A DNA stretch of 64,000 nucleotides from Nymphaea colorata. Its lineage: Eukaryota > Streptophyta > Magnoliopsida > Nymphaeales > Nymphaeaceae. The notes below the pieces were generated by a model, which had not been told where the DNA came from, did no database searches, and saw nothing but the letters and a program-made list of their open reading frames with translations. Of this stretch, positions 11,901-24,147 are shown piece by piece. The first letter of the stretch is position 1. Every line of letters begins with the position of its first letter. The DNA lies in NCBI RefSeq assembly GCF_008831285.2, contig NC_045145.1, forward strand, positions 16,756,040-16,820,039. The letters run 5' to 3'. Both the position numbers and the translations under genes were made by a program.

Positions 11901-13067
11901 CGGATTCGGCGGGCAATTGCAGCTTCCTTGGTGGGGGATTATACTTGCATGTGTTCTTTCTTTCGCCTTCACTCTCCCCATTGGGATCATTACATCTACC
12001 ACTAATCAGGTAAGGCCAAGGACACCATCTCATTAATTGCCGTTTGCTAAAAACTTGCTTTAGTTGCAGAACAAGTAAGTAAAGCTGGAGTTCATCTAGT
12101 AATGGTGATGTGTGGAATGTTGGTCTGTGCAGCAACCAGGGCTGAATGTGATCACGGAGATGATTATAGGATACATGTACCCGGGCAAGCCTCTGGCCAA
12201 CGTTGCATTCAAGACGTATGGGTACATCAGCATGAGCCAAGCCATTTCTTTCCTTTCCGATTTTAAGCTCGGCCATTACATGAAGATCCCACCAAGGTCC
12301 ATGTTCATTGTTCAGGTGCTGATCGATCTCCTTCTTCCATGACTTCATTTTCTTTTTTTCCTTCTTACCAACATCGCAGCACAATCTGATCTCTCTCGTT
12401 ACGGTTTATGCTTAAAATGTATGGATAATGGCAGTTGGTCGGGACGGTGGTGGCGTGTTCGGTGTACTTCGGGACGGCCTGGTGGCTCCTGCTCAGTGTC
12501 CCGAACATCTGCGACGCGGCGAAGAACCCGTTGTGGAGGTGCCCGAACGACGCTGTCTTCTTCAGCGCCTCGGTCATATGGGGGGTGGTCGGTCCGAACC
12601 GGATGTTCGGAAGCGAAGGCCTGTACGTGAAGCTGAACTGGTGGTTCCTGGTGGGGCTGCTGGCGCCGCTGCCCGTCTGGGCCCTCTCCCGCGCCTTCCC
12701 GGAGAAGAAGTGGATCAGACTCATCAACGTCCCCGTCATCCTGGGAGCCACCGGAAGCATGCCCCCCGCCGGCGCCGTCAACTACTGGTCGTGGATCATC
12801 GTCGGCGTCGTCTTCAACATCGTGATCTACAGGCGGTACAAGAAGTGGTGGGCCGACCACACGTACGTGCTCTCCGCCGCGCTCGACATCGGCCTCGCCT
12901 TCTCCGGCGTGGTCATCTACTACGCTCTTCAGGCATGGCTCGGCCCCGACGACAGCTACGGCGTCCAGTGGTGGGGGACGCTCAACGACAGCTCAAACTG
13001 CGACGTCGCTTCCTGCCCCACCGATCCCGCCATAATCGTCGACGGCTGCCCTCGCTTCGCTGCCTAA
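8976..13067 (+). CDS. Oligopeptide transporter (OPT family, PT clade), 754 aa, 7 exons
   Basis: Coding exons are 8976-9057, 10023-10459, 10596-10693, 10895-11467, 11751-12009, 12133-12315 and 12435-13067. All introns are GT-AG and the spliced frame is intact at 754 aa, typical for plant OPTs. The cytosolic N-terminus carries the family block [17 protein letters not shown], followed by many hydrophobic membrane segments. Both OPT signature motifs are present: NPG at residues 120-122 ([11 protein letters not shown]) and KIPPR at 534-538. Family members are proton-coupled plasma-membrane carriers of short peptides, glutathione or metal chelates; the substrate cannot be read from sequence. The PT clade, rather than the YSL clade, fits the N-terminal block and the C-terminal [20 protein letters not shown] region. 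The start was chosen because exon 1 joins in phase to the conserved block; it encodes only a 27-residue leader and is the least certain exon. Exons 4 and 7 are strikingly GC-rich compared with the introns. Confidence 0.95.
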
Positions 13068-14342
13068 ATGCTCTCGACTCCGGCGATGGCTTGATCCTTA
13101 GGTCACCAAAATGATACAATGTACATTGTTTGTTTGTAAATAGACTTTGGTTGGCTGAATGAAGGGCTCTTAGTTCTTTATTTTAAAATTCTACAGATGT
13201 TTTCCCTTGGCTATATAAAAGACTTCAAGATCAAGACGCTCTGGACGCCATGTATGGGATGTTCGGATGCTAAAAGCAAACACGACACCTGTTCCACGAC
13301 CGGGGAGCATCCCCTTCCGATTAGGGCCTTAAAGTCCTTGACAAATTTTAATATGGCACTTTGTAGTTGGATTTAGATTTGGATTTGGATCTGGAATTGG
13401 ATTCAAGCTCCTTCTTAAAACCAAATTCAATTTCAATTATCATAAGGTTTAGCATTGATATTGAGAAAATGCGATTGCTTTTTTTGTGTGTTTTTACTTT
13501 TTTTTTCTTTTTTAAATCTCTCTTCTTCCGCATTTTATTTTGGAAAAATTGGCGATAAGTTGTGACAAAAGTAGTAAGCTCGCTTCCAAGAGTTAAACGA
13601 ATTTCGAATTAGCTGGTGCTGTTAATCACTAAACGAGTTGCGTTGGCTTTATTTTAGTTTTATCATCGTTGTTTACTGGATGTATAAAATTTCATCCAAT
13701 CTCTTTAGATCCATTTGGTAATTGTAATAATATCTAATGAATATGACCAAAGATTAAGGCTGATTTATGTAATTTTTTAAAAAATATTTTATTAAAAAAG
13801 ATTCATGAAATAGTAACAAACTGATCCATTTTCTCGCTTATGCTCTCCTATCATATGAAAGTTGAGAAGTCTATGCCTGCCTGGTAAGCAGTTAGATTTT
13901 TGTAAAAAGCTATTTTAAATAAAATGTAAAATGTCCTAATACGCTTATATAAATGCTAATGCAATATGAAGCATGTTTTAATTCAAGTTATTGTTATGAA
14001 AAACTGTTTACTTTATATTGTCAAAATTCTGATATTACATGGGTCGATAATTATTTATTATGAAAAAATCATTCAAGCTCTGAAAATGATTAACCAAGTA
14101 TATGTTTAGTTCTATTGAATCATCGTTAAAAGACCATATCCATAAGATTGGATCCTAAAAACATCTTAATAATAAATTTAGAAGGGGAATATTTTATCGC
14201 AGACCTAAATGGCTTACGATATATTAATTACTATACATATTTTATTGTTTTAAATTAAAAGGAGCATCCCTTGTAAAGTGTATCCTTTGCCCCATAAAAC
14301 TAGTATAAGGAGAAATGCTTTTCATATATAAACTAATTAGTA

Positions 14343-15145
14343 CATATGCAAGATTATTGAATGTCTGACGCATATAAGACATTCTCCAAACTGCTTGCAG
14401 CTGGGTTAATGATCATCGGAAGATTGTTTATCTTTTCAGGCTTAAAGATTGTCCAACTGCATTTTTTTGGTGTTAGTTTTTTGAAAAACAGTTCAGTTGG
14501 GATGCATATCAATTTCTCCATCATCTCACCAGGAATTCCAAGTTGGTGGTTGCAGACCCATGCTGCTGGAAGAAGGAAATTAATGTAGTGATCAGAAATG
14601 CTAACAGGGGTGCAGGGCTTGTTTTTGGTTGGAACTCGCATGAGAGATTTTTGTTCTTTTTGTATGTTGACCCTTCAGAGGAAGTTCTTGGTCTTTTAAG
14701 GAGACCCATCCCCGTTGATTCTGAAGTGGAATCGGGTTCAAATCTTCCTTGTATCTTATTTTACTCTCTCATCTATGTTCTTCATTCCTTCCTGCGAATT
14801 TGCATCGGAAATCTATTGACGGGAAAGAATGAGGTGTGGTGCATCTGCACAGGAGTTATACTGCAGCAAAACTGGTTGGACCCTCCCTGTTAAGGTTGCT
14901 ATCTCCTAGCTTATGTTCTAGGAGTGATATTTTCTTTACTGTTACCAATCCTCCAACTCTGTGGAATGGTGTTTGCAAGTAGTAATATCCAAGATAAAAG
15001 GATTTAGGTCCTCTCTAATGTTTTAGCATGAAGGTGTGTTAGTGCTGCAGCAGTTATTTCCCTGTTCAGCAGAAACTTTCTTTTTTACAGGAACTTGATC
15101 TGTTGGAGCTGCTCGACTCATTTCTTAGCAACAGATCGCTTGTTG
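14343..15145 (+). pseudogene. Unrecognised gene relic, or an unresolved multi-exon gene fragment
   Basis: The 14543-14893 frame contains protein-like sequence (about 14543-14745) including LVFGWNSHERFLFFLYVDPSEE and then LLRRPIPVDSEVESGSN. An exon-like stretch at 15091-15146 reads ELDLLELLDSFLSNRSLVE, is preceded by a pyrimidine-rich ACAG acceptor and is followed by a GTTAG donor. No start exon or continuous reading could be assembled, and the surroundings are non-coding. I do not recognise the family. Best reading is a fragment of a duplicated or decayed gene; a low-expressed real gene with missed exons is possible. Confidence 0.3.
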
Positions 15146-15349
15146 AGGTTAGTTCCAAATGAAGATACAGGAAGCGATGGTTAAGGAGTATGTTACAAGG
15201 GGGCTGCGGCCCTACGAAGATTCATGGTTTTGGTTTATCTCACTGGCCAGTTCTGCAAAATCTGCACATTTCGAAATTTTATGTCTTTGTGAAAGCGATC
15301 AGTTTGTTGCTTGACTAACATTGTTTTGGTAGTTATGTCTTCTCTTATA

Positions 15350-15479
15350 GCGTTTTAATTGTTCATACGTATCTGCATCATAGAATTTTTTTATTCTTTC
15401 TCAACGAAAGAGGAGCGTTTTAATTGTTCATACGTATCTGCATCATAGAATTTTTTTATTCTTTCTCAACGAAAGAGGA
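15350..15479. repeat. Perfect 65-bp tandem duplication
   Basis: Two identical 65-bp units (15350-15414 and 15415-15479) begin GCGTTTTAATTGTTCATACG and end CTCAACGAAAGAGGA. No mismatch is seen, so the duplication is recent or an assembly artefact. Confidence 0.95.
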
Positions 15480-18400
15480 TCACCTCACCTGATTTTATTA
15501 GCTTTCCAGAAGCACTACGTAAGTAGTTGATTTTGGTGGGCAAACTGTTCCATGATTAGATTTGTTTCTTACTCTGCAATCAACGTGACAACAGTTCACA
15601 TGACACCACGTTGAAAAAATCATGCTTTTTTTTATTAAATCTATTGGAACCAAAGCATGTTTCTGCGTTTGGGAAGCAGAACCATGTTTATGTGTGCATG
15701 CTTACAAAAGTCAGCCCATATCAAACGTCACTTGATAGCTAAAAATAAAAAAATCTGTCACTAAAAAAATATTTGCCATGGAAGCGTTGTCGACTATTTG
15801 TGGTGTAGTAATAATCTATGATAACTTTAGCAACACATATTTTAATTTTAAAACATCTAAAAACACTCTGCATCCATCCTGCACGTTTGAATTCTGGCAC
15901 GTATGTATTAATTAAAAATTAAAAGAGACTATGTATTGGAAGGTGCTAGGTACATTGTGGAACATAAGTTGGCCCATAGTTAATTTTTTTTTATATATAT
16001 AGAAGAAAGCTGCTTATTGGTAGTTGGTACTTTTATTTATGTGTGTGTGTGTCTGCGCACGCATTTGACTAACTGTGTGTACGTGAGGAGAGAGAAAGAA
16101 ATAGATTCGAAAATTTAATTTATTTAGTGTTTTCTAATCATACGAAACCAGAACGGATTCAATCAGTAAATTTTTCTACTTATAATCACTCCAGTCCATA
16201 TGCAAATAGTGCATAACGGGACACATTCAGCACCATAAAGTAGCCCTGGACACTTGGGGGTGATGAGAAAGGGGAGGGTTTCGGCCTTCACTCAGGCATT
16301 GAGATTAGCCTCTCGCTCACCAAATCATATACACAAATTTCAAATTGCCTCTTGAGTTCGAGCCCCTTAGACAATGACAGAAACAGGAAAAGTGTTTTAG
16401 GTGTTAGCTTTTTCACTGAAGAGACAGACCCCATTGGGGTGGGTCTTCCTTGTCTCCCCTTTTAGGTGTCTCCATGTGTACATCATATCTGTTGGGTTCA
16501 TATCATCCTCTCCACCACATGTTTCCTTCATTAACATCCTCACCCATTTTCCTCCTCCTGCAAATTCTAAGCTTTCATGAATATTATTTTTTAAGTCAAT
16601 CAAATTCAATTGCATATACATGGATTTTTAATTTTTTGTTAGCAAAGCTGGCAAAATAGATTTATGTTACTTGAAATACTTTTACACATAATTAAATTTG
16701 TGCCGTTTTCTCTTTTAAGGGCATTTGTATAATTTTATTGGAGGAATGAAGCGATGAACTTATGAATAATTATCCTTTGATAGAGATGAATATTGAGAGG
16801 ACCCTTTGATACATTCATCCCACCTGTCACAAGATTTGGATATTATGCTAGTTTGATTGGGCCATGGTGCCAGCCTTTGGTAGGGCCGCCAAGTGGTTGT
16901 ACTTTAGATAAATTGACTTCGGACCTTGTTTAGATTTATATGAAATCTATGGATTTGATGTGACATGCTTTTGCTGATACAGCGAACAATTTAATTCAAA
17001 ATTTATAGTTTGTTGAATTAATAATTTAAGTCTAATCTAATCTTTATGCTAGAGAACTTCATTTTTCTTACCCTTTTTTAAGATCAAAAGATATAGAGTC
17101 TTATATCAAATCCACATGTAGATCTCAAATATTAAGAATCTAAGATCATAGTGAAGGGGTGGCGATCAAGGGCCTTTTAGATGTTCATCATCATAAGAAG
17201 AAAAGCTGGTGCCAAGTTGTGCATATTTGAGTGGTGCCATAGTGCTTTGCCCGTAAACAGGTCCAGAGCACACTTATGATGTTCTCTTCATTAACGAATT
17301 AGCATTGTTGCATGGAAGGATAAAGTTGATCATGATTAAGAAGAAAAAGGTGTAAATCAGCTGGGGTATGTCGAGCCTTTTTCTTTTTAAACATAGGCAA
17401 TAATTCTAAGCTTAAGTTCACAAAAGCGATGTTGAAGTTGAGGCTTTATTTTAATTATCTTTACGCACTTTTATTTATCTACTTTTTTAAATAATTTTCT
17501 AAATATTTTTAGCCTATTCACCCAATTACCTGACCCTTATATGTGAGACTTAATGAGAATCGTCTGAGCTGTAGATTTTGAGATGATCATATGATAAAGA
17601 TATATATTTGTATATATATATATATATGCCTTCTCGACATGCTCTATGTTTTTTTTTATCGATCTAACGACATAACTAGGTGCAGAATATTTGAAAACGT
17701 AAGAATGAGAAAGAACATCAAGAAAAGCTGTTGTTTAGATAGATTCTAATATAAAATCTTATCTAGACTCTGTGATTCACCAACATCACATTATAATGAA
17801 GAATAAACAAGGACACACGGTAGATAAAATAAAAAACATTTTGTGTGTGTGTTTTTTTTTTCACTTGCGTCATTTCTTGTACCTTATCTTTTTCAGGGGG
17901 AAACCATATGATATCAGGGTTGCGAAATCAGCAATTCTTTGTTGGTCTTTGCCTACTATAAACCCAACAAGCTTCCGTCATTTTTAATTAATAATGAGGA
18001 CCGAAGCATGTTAGAGGACTGCGTATTAAATTATATTCTTTTTATTTTGGGTTGCTGATGTAGTTAACAAGTTTGAACAGGACGCCTCTTGGCTTGAGCT
18101 GACTGGTTCTACCGTACTTTGACGAACCTGGATGTGATTGGAAATTGTGGATTCGGTGAGTCAATCGGGTTTGGATCCGGATTCGGGCGGTCCAAAAAAT
18201 TCTAGAATTTGATGTGTTTGTATCTTCCTTCAACTTCGCTTAAAGAAGCCTTATTTATTTAACAATAGTCAATTACGAATCGAACATTTTTGCGTGTTTG
18301 TACCACGGACGTATGTAGGCCGCATTCAAACACGGGAGGGGGGAGCAGCGCTCCGGCGGAACGCCGTGTTCCCAAAACCCCGTTCTTTTGTCACTCGACT

Positions 18401-20623
18401 AATTTGGCGATGCGCTTATGCATGAAGCATTGGTTTTGGACATCAACATTGTTGAACATCCCGCGACGGGGCGTTTCTGTTCCACTTACATTTTATACTA
18501 ATTAATGGGTGTTTGAAGCTGGTTAATTAGTTTGATGATCTTGCTTCTGCTTAATGGAAATCATGTGTTAGGTTTTCTTTTTTTTTTCCTTTCAGTTCAT
18601 GTTTTTATTGAAAAATTTTACGCCAAAGATAAAAGATTTAGCTCATAAGAATTGCAACGGATCGACCGGAAAATCACTCTCAAGGTGGAAGATCTAGTTG
18701 GATTGAGTTCATGCCCGTCCCTCTTATTAATGGGCTCCTCATATAGAAATACTTATATATTTAACTTTGTTGTTGCTTGCTATTTTCCCTTGATTTCTTA
18801 TCTTTTTCAAGAAAAAAAAAAAGTTTAAGTAAGTGTTTGAAAGATAAAAGATTTTCCTTTCAACTTATTTAGTGCCATCAAGCAACAGGGCTCAACCAAC
18901 CCTGTTGGTGTATCAATAGAACAGCCTTAAATGTGCCGTGCACTTTTTTCTCTTGAGAAAGCAACCGAGATATTGATTGTGACTGTTAAACTACTTTAAC
19001 ATCAGGATTTGGTAAGTAGTTTTTATTAAATCAATTTCCTTGTACTTTTTATAACCAGGTTGTGCCAATCAATAAATCTGTTCATAGGACTTTGTGTTGT
19101 ACTTAATCAAATGTATAATGTCTTTTATTGCCTCAGATCTCACCCTATTCAATCACTGCTGGCAATTGAGCTAGAAAAAATGGGAAGTTTTGTTTTCCTT
19201 TCCTTTTTTTGACCAACTGGCCTACTCTCATGCTGGGCTCGGGCTCCTAGTCTAGTAGATCCTAACGTGTCTCTCATCGAGTTCATTTTAATCTCTACGA
19301 AGATTAGGAATCACTACAATTTGATCACCCAATTAACGTGCTTATAAATAATCTTAGAACATGTCTAATAATGTTTAATGTATGATTAAACTTTTAAAAA
19401 GAAGGCATCTTATAATTGAAGCTTAACAATCTATCATTTGTAAACTTCTTTTTTAAGAGCATAGCTCAAATGAACCGACTGAGACATGTTGTGGGGTGCA
19501 TTCCTAGTTGGTGGGGGCTCTGCTTTCGTACCAAAAAAAAAAAAGTAGTAAGTTGAAGTATGTGGATATTTCACCACTTAAGTTCTAAACCCTAAAAGGC
19601 TTCATCTCTTGTTTGGATGGATATTCATCTCGCCCTCACAAAAGAAAGAAAAAAAATGGAAAGACAATTTTTCACATAACACTTCTAATTAAATTGTTCA
19701 ATGACCCATAATAACTTTATATTTACTTATTCGATTCTTATAAAATTTAGATTTCCTAGCTTTCATCAGCCAAATAAGTCTCAGTTGATTTTTTAGCACG
19801 ATCGCGGTCTACCATCTTTGTTGCTTGTGGTTTCCCAATCAACTCCACAGTATCAAACGAATGTTTGACGCGGGAATTGAACCAAAAAACAGCTGCTATT
19901 CTGCCGCGTTTCTTTATTCCGATCACTCTTTTGTCCAATCCAATCAAATTGGGAGGGAGCTTTGTAGTTGTGGTAGACAAGTTTTTGCAAGCACCAAAAT
20001 GAAATTATTCATTGTAAGACGCCCCAAGAACAAATGACAAGAAGGCGCAACTAGATTGAATCATGTGAGCCAACTAATGGCAGTGGTAATTGCTCAATCC
20101 GAGAACCACTTGAACCGCTCCGTACGGCGTCTATGGGAGCAATTATGAGATATCACGAGTGGACCAGGTGAGCCTTCCAACTTTGATTCCAATCCCAAGC
20201 ACTCGACGTAGGGACATTCCTAGATATTGAGCGTTGGATTTCTTCCATCATTTTAAAGATCAGAGCAAGTGATTGAAAAAATAATTTTGATGAATCAAAT
20301 AATTAAGCCCCATGAGCATCTTGGCAATTTGGATAGATACAAGAGGAAAGATATGAAACGGAGAATTCCTAAAAGGAAGAATAGAAAAATGAGAAGAAAT
20401 AGAGAAAGAAATAGCAATAGAAGTACAAATAGTAATACATTTAACGAGGAGCATAAACCAATCTCTCCCTCTCTATCCTTCTCTCAGGAATTCTGCTTTT
20501 TAACAATCGCCTTTTCTTTCTCCTTCTGTGCCTGGAAGGGAGCCATTTGGGGAGTCTCCCCTTTCCTCTCTCTTTATTTTGCTGAGCCGCAGACTTTTCT
20601 TTCATTCTTTTTCAGTGTCTGAG

Positions 20624-21276
20624 GTATTTCTCCTTCACATGGCTTCTCTGGTGTGGCTTTACTGCTTTCTTGATGCTTCACTTTCTGTTTTTGCGTTGTG
20701 GGAAAGGTGATGCGCGTTAAATGGGTTCTCGGTTAAATTGGGAAGGCTGATTGTGGCAATCTTTACCTTCAAAGATCTCGGTTTGCAGGATTTCGATGAT
20801 TAGCTCCGTGGTTTTCTTCTCTTTGTTTAGGGAGTGAAAACAATCTTCTTGTTTTTTATGTTGGTGTGTTTTTTTTTTCTTCCTTTCTTTCTGAATTCTT
20901 GGGGACTTCGAAGAAATGGACTCCGTTCTTCTTCCTCTTGCCGACTCTGATATGCCTGTTTTCCATAAGTGGGATCTCGCTTTCTTTTAGCTGGATTGAG
21001 CCCTCTCTTTCTTTTCTTTTGCAATTTTATGCTTCCTTTCGTTCCATTGGTGCTTGGATCTGAATCTCATAGGATGCGGGGAACGAGATTAGCTGTTGTG
21101 GATTTTGTGGTTATGAGATTTTGTACTTCCTAGTGTTTTGTATTTTATGCTGTAGTGGTGGTTGTGTTGTAATATCTAGTGCGCTACTTTACATTGCCCG
21201 TTCACGTATAGTCATTTCAGTTGAAATGAACAATTTGTGATTTGCTTTTAATAGTTCTCGATTGCTATACTTGCAG
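20624..21276 (+). other. Probable 5'-UTR intron of the AGC kinase gene
   Basis: A pyrimidine-rich leader (about 20460-20620) ends at GAG|GTATTT and the next good acceptor is CTTGCAG at 21276, directly upstream of the leader segment carrying the uORF. A second leader acceptor at TTCTCAG near 21394 is possible. Transcript evidence would be needed to confirm either. Confidence 0.4.
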
Positions 21277-21302
21277 AAAATTTCCCCAAATACATCGAGG
21301 CA

Positions 21303-21344
21303 ATGGCAACGGACGAGGAGGAAATTTTGGTTAGAGGAAGATAG
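21303..21344 (+). other. Short uORF (13 aa) in the kinase leader
   Basis: ATG at 21303 opens a 13-codon frame (MATDEEEILVRGR) ending TAG at 21344, 82 bases before the kinase start. It sits in the predicted exonic leader after the UTR intron acceptor, so it would be in the mature mRNA and could dampen kinase translation. Confidence 0.4.
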
Positions 21345-21426
21345 TACGTTGCCATCCGTGGACGGTGAATAGATTCCCTTTCTATTGTTCTCAGGTGTCA
21401 AGTTTGAACAAATTGAGCGAGTCTCA

Positions 21427-24147
21427 ATGAAACAATCACTTAAAACTGCACAACAATCTTGTGCAAAGCATGTAACATCAACCGATGTCACATCAGACAC
21501 TGCGCCCAACTCCTATTTAGATCATGAAACTGAAACTGCTTCTACAAAAGCCACCATGCCTACTGTTGCAGATGAGAAGAAGCATCCCTTTACAAATGAT
21601 TGTGAGGTCTCCCCAAATGACCCATCCCAACCTAATGAGCCACAATTAGTTAAAGCAGTGGAGAAAATCCATCTAGATCATAAAACGTGCAGTTTGGGAG
21701 GACCGGCTGATGAAGAAGTTGTAGATGTGGTGCAAACTGGTGTCTCTTCAGATACAGATTTGCAGCTGTGCAATGGTGTCAAAGAGAGCTCATCACCTGC
21801 CAAATGTAGTGATGGCACCAGCAGCATCCGCAAGACTAGTGAGAGTGCAAAGATCAGTGGGCGCTTGGATTATGTTGAGAGTGGAAAGAGCAGCATGTGC
21901 AGGGGTAGTACTAGCACTGACGTCAGTGATGAGAGCTCTTGTAGTAGCTTTACTAGCAGCTTGAGCAAGCCACACAAGGCAAATGATTCAAGATGGGAAG
22001 CTATCCAGTTAGTTCGGTCAAGAGAGGGGGTTGTGGGCTTGAACCATTTCAGGCTACTGAAGAGGTTGGGATGTGGCGATATTGGCAGTGTTTATCTATC
22101 CGAATTGAGTGGAACCAAGAGCTATTTTGCTATGAAGGTTATGGATAAGGTTTCTTTGGCTAGCAGGAAGAAGCTGTTAAGGGCTCAGACAGAGAGGGAA
22201 ATCCTTCAGCTGCTTGACCATCCATTTCTTCCTACATTGTATACCCACTTTGAAACAGAGAAGTTCTCATGCTTGGTGATGGAGTTTTGCCCAGGGGGGG
22301 ACCTGCACACTCTTCGCCAGCGGCAACGTGGAAAACATTTTTCCGAACAAGCTGCAAAGTATGATTTCTGGTCATTTTATTTTTCCAGTTTCAATTTTGA
22401 GAATGTGATGTGGTAGTTCGTTGTTCAGAAGTCCGGAAGTTATGTGCATTCTTTGCTAGATTGGTGCAAGTGTCTTCTGATACCAAAATAAGGCGATTAT
22501 TTTGGAATTTGAATTGGCAGGATTTTGAAACCATCTTGATGAGCTGCTTGAATTCGGTTTTGTATTGTGTATGCATCAATATCATTCCTTTGTCAAGATT
22601 GGAATGCTATATATGGGGGACAACATCGTGAACTAATGCATCCTTTTGTACGTGATGCAGTTATCTTTACCATTGTTTCTTTTCCTGTTTCTTTTTTTTT
22701 TCTCTGGGCACTCTATTCTAGTTCATTTAAGCTTAGTTTTCCAAACTTCTGCATTCACATCCAAGATCAAGAAAATCCTTTTCTAGTCTTGCAAAATGTC
22801 TCTCTCTTTTGCAGTATCATGTAGTAACATGTTACTTTTGATTTTTGGATTGCATTTTGGGGCGAGAAACTAATGCCAATTATAGTGAAATTTATGAATT
22901 TTATCTTTCATGGGGTCAGCATGTTCTGGCTTCCTTTTTGTTTTTCGGTTCACGTTGCGATTGTGCAACATGTAGATATGCAATATCTGCTGTTCTTTCT
23001 GCAATCAATTTTTTCTGTTTGTTTTTTATTGGTGTTTCCTATTTTTATTTGTCAAGTAATGTGTTTTATTTTGAGCTAACTTTGGTTAATCTGATTGTCA
23101 GGATGTAAAACGGATATGCTTTTAGTTTTCTTGAGAAAAGTCTATTTTAAGTTTGAGATGCCTTGAGCACATCTAGACATGCATGACTATTTCGTGAAAG
23201 ATGCTTAACTAACACAATGTTTCAAACTTATCAGCGTTATCTTTGACAGAAACTTTATGGGTGTCCCATCTTGCAGGTTTTATGTTTCGGAAGTCCTCCT
23301 TGCTTTGGAGTATCTACATATGCTTGGCATTGTCTATCGGGATCTTAAACCGGAAAATGTTCTTGTAAGGGATGATGGCCACATCATGCTTTCTGATTTT
23401 GATCTCTCTCTGCGCTGTGCTGTTAGCCCGACTCTTGTCAGGTCGTCCTCCATGGAAGCAGACCCATTTAGGAGGAACCCAGCATATTGTGTTCAGCCTT
23501 CATGCATTGAACCATCATGTATCCAGCCTGCTTGTGTGCAACCAACATGCTTCTCCCCTAGGTTCTTCAAGAGCCGGTCCAAGAAGGATAGAAAACCTAA
23601 AACTGAGATTGGGAATCAGGTCAGTCCGCTTCCAGAGCTCATAGCAGAGCCAACGAGTGCAAGGTCCATGTCATTTGTTGGGACACATGAGTATCTTGCC
23701 CCAGAGATTATAAAAGGTGAGGGACATGGTAGTGCTGTTGATTGGTGGACATTTGGAATTTTCCTTTATGAACTTCTTTTTGGCAAGACACCATTCAAAG
23801 GTAATGGAAACAGGGCCACCCTGTTTAATGTTGTTGGCCAGCCATTGAAATTTCCAGATTATCCAGTTGTCAGCTTTGCAGCGAGAGACCTTATCAGGGG
23901 CCTACTTGTGAAAGAACCCCAGCACCGTTTGGCATATAAACGTGGAGCAACAGAGATCAAGCAGCACCCATTCTTTGAGGGGGTGAATTGGGCACTAATA
24001 CGTTGTGCAAGCCCACCTGAAATTCCAAAACCAGTAGAAATAGATCCCCTTCCATTTGCAGCTGCTTCTACGAGTGAGAAGAAGGCTGTAGCGCAGCCTG
24101 TTCATGAGAAATCTTCTGGAAACTACCTGCAGTTCGATTTCTTTTAG
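21427..24147 (+). CDS. AGC-VIII protein kinase, D6PK/PVPK-1-like (AGC1), 600 aa
   Basis: Coding exons are 21427-22358 and 23277-24147, separated by a 918-bp GT-AG intron at the family's usual place (codon 311, before [14 protein letters not shown]). Residues 1-205 are a Ser/Thr-rich, disordered extension. The kinase domain has the glycine loop GCGDIGSV (215-222), catalytic Lys237, YRDLKPEN with Asp333, and DFD (351-353) in place of DFG, diagnostic of plant AGC-VIII kinases. Before APE (452-454) lies the long activation-segment insertion with the Cys-rich series [18 protein letters not shown] and a basic patch ([10 protein letters not shown]), typical of membrane-associated D6PK relatives. The C-terminus FDFF is the hydrophobic PDK1-docking type. 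Such kinases phosphorylate PIN auxin carriers at the plasma membrane; that role here is inferred. The start is the first ATG after the leader; the frame is open upstream only to a TTG at 21385. The exact AGC1 member is not resolved. Confidence 0.95.

Larger units (their letters stand above)
13068..20400. other. Gene-poor AT-rich region
   Basis: After the OPT 3' end there is a GATTTG-type simple stretch near 13365-13410. A gene relic (14343-15145) and a 65-bp tandem duplication (15350-15479) are listed separately. A GC-richer patch at about 18290-18500 has an open frame but no recognisable protein. Short AT and GT microsatellites occur near 16040 and 17600. No tRNA, rRNA or plastid-like sequence was noticed. 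No gene is supported. Confidence 0.6.

Noticed and set aside
12365-12860. Long open frames antisense and in other frames over OPT exon 7
   Set aside because: Same cause: GC-rich coding sequence opens several frames. Only the 12435-13067 frame matches the family.
16320-16380. GAGTTCGAGCCCC resembling a tRNA T-arm
   Set aside because: No matching acceptor stem, D-arm or anticodon arm could be formed around it.
18290-18505. GC-richer open frame that might be an organelle insertion or gene
   Set aside because: No similarity to plastid or mitochondrial genes is recognised, and the protein is not family-like.
21385-21426. Upstream extension of the kinase frame by 14 codons
   Set aside because: It would start at TTG, and the sequence overlaps a possible splice acceptor; the first ATG at 21427 is preferred.
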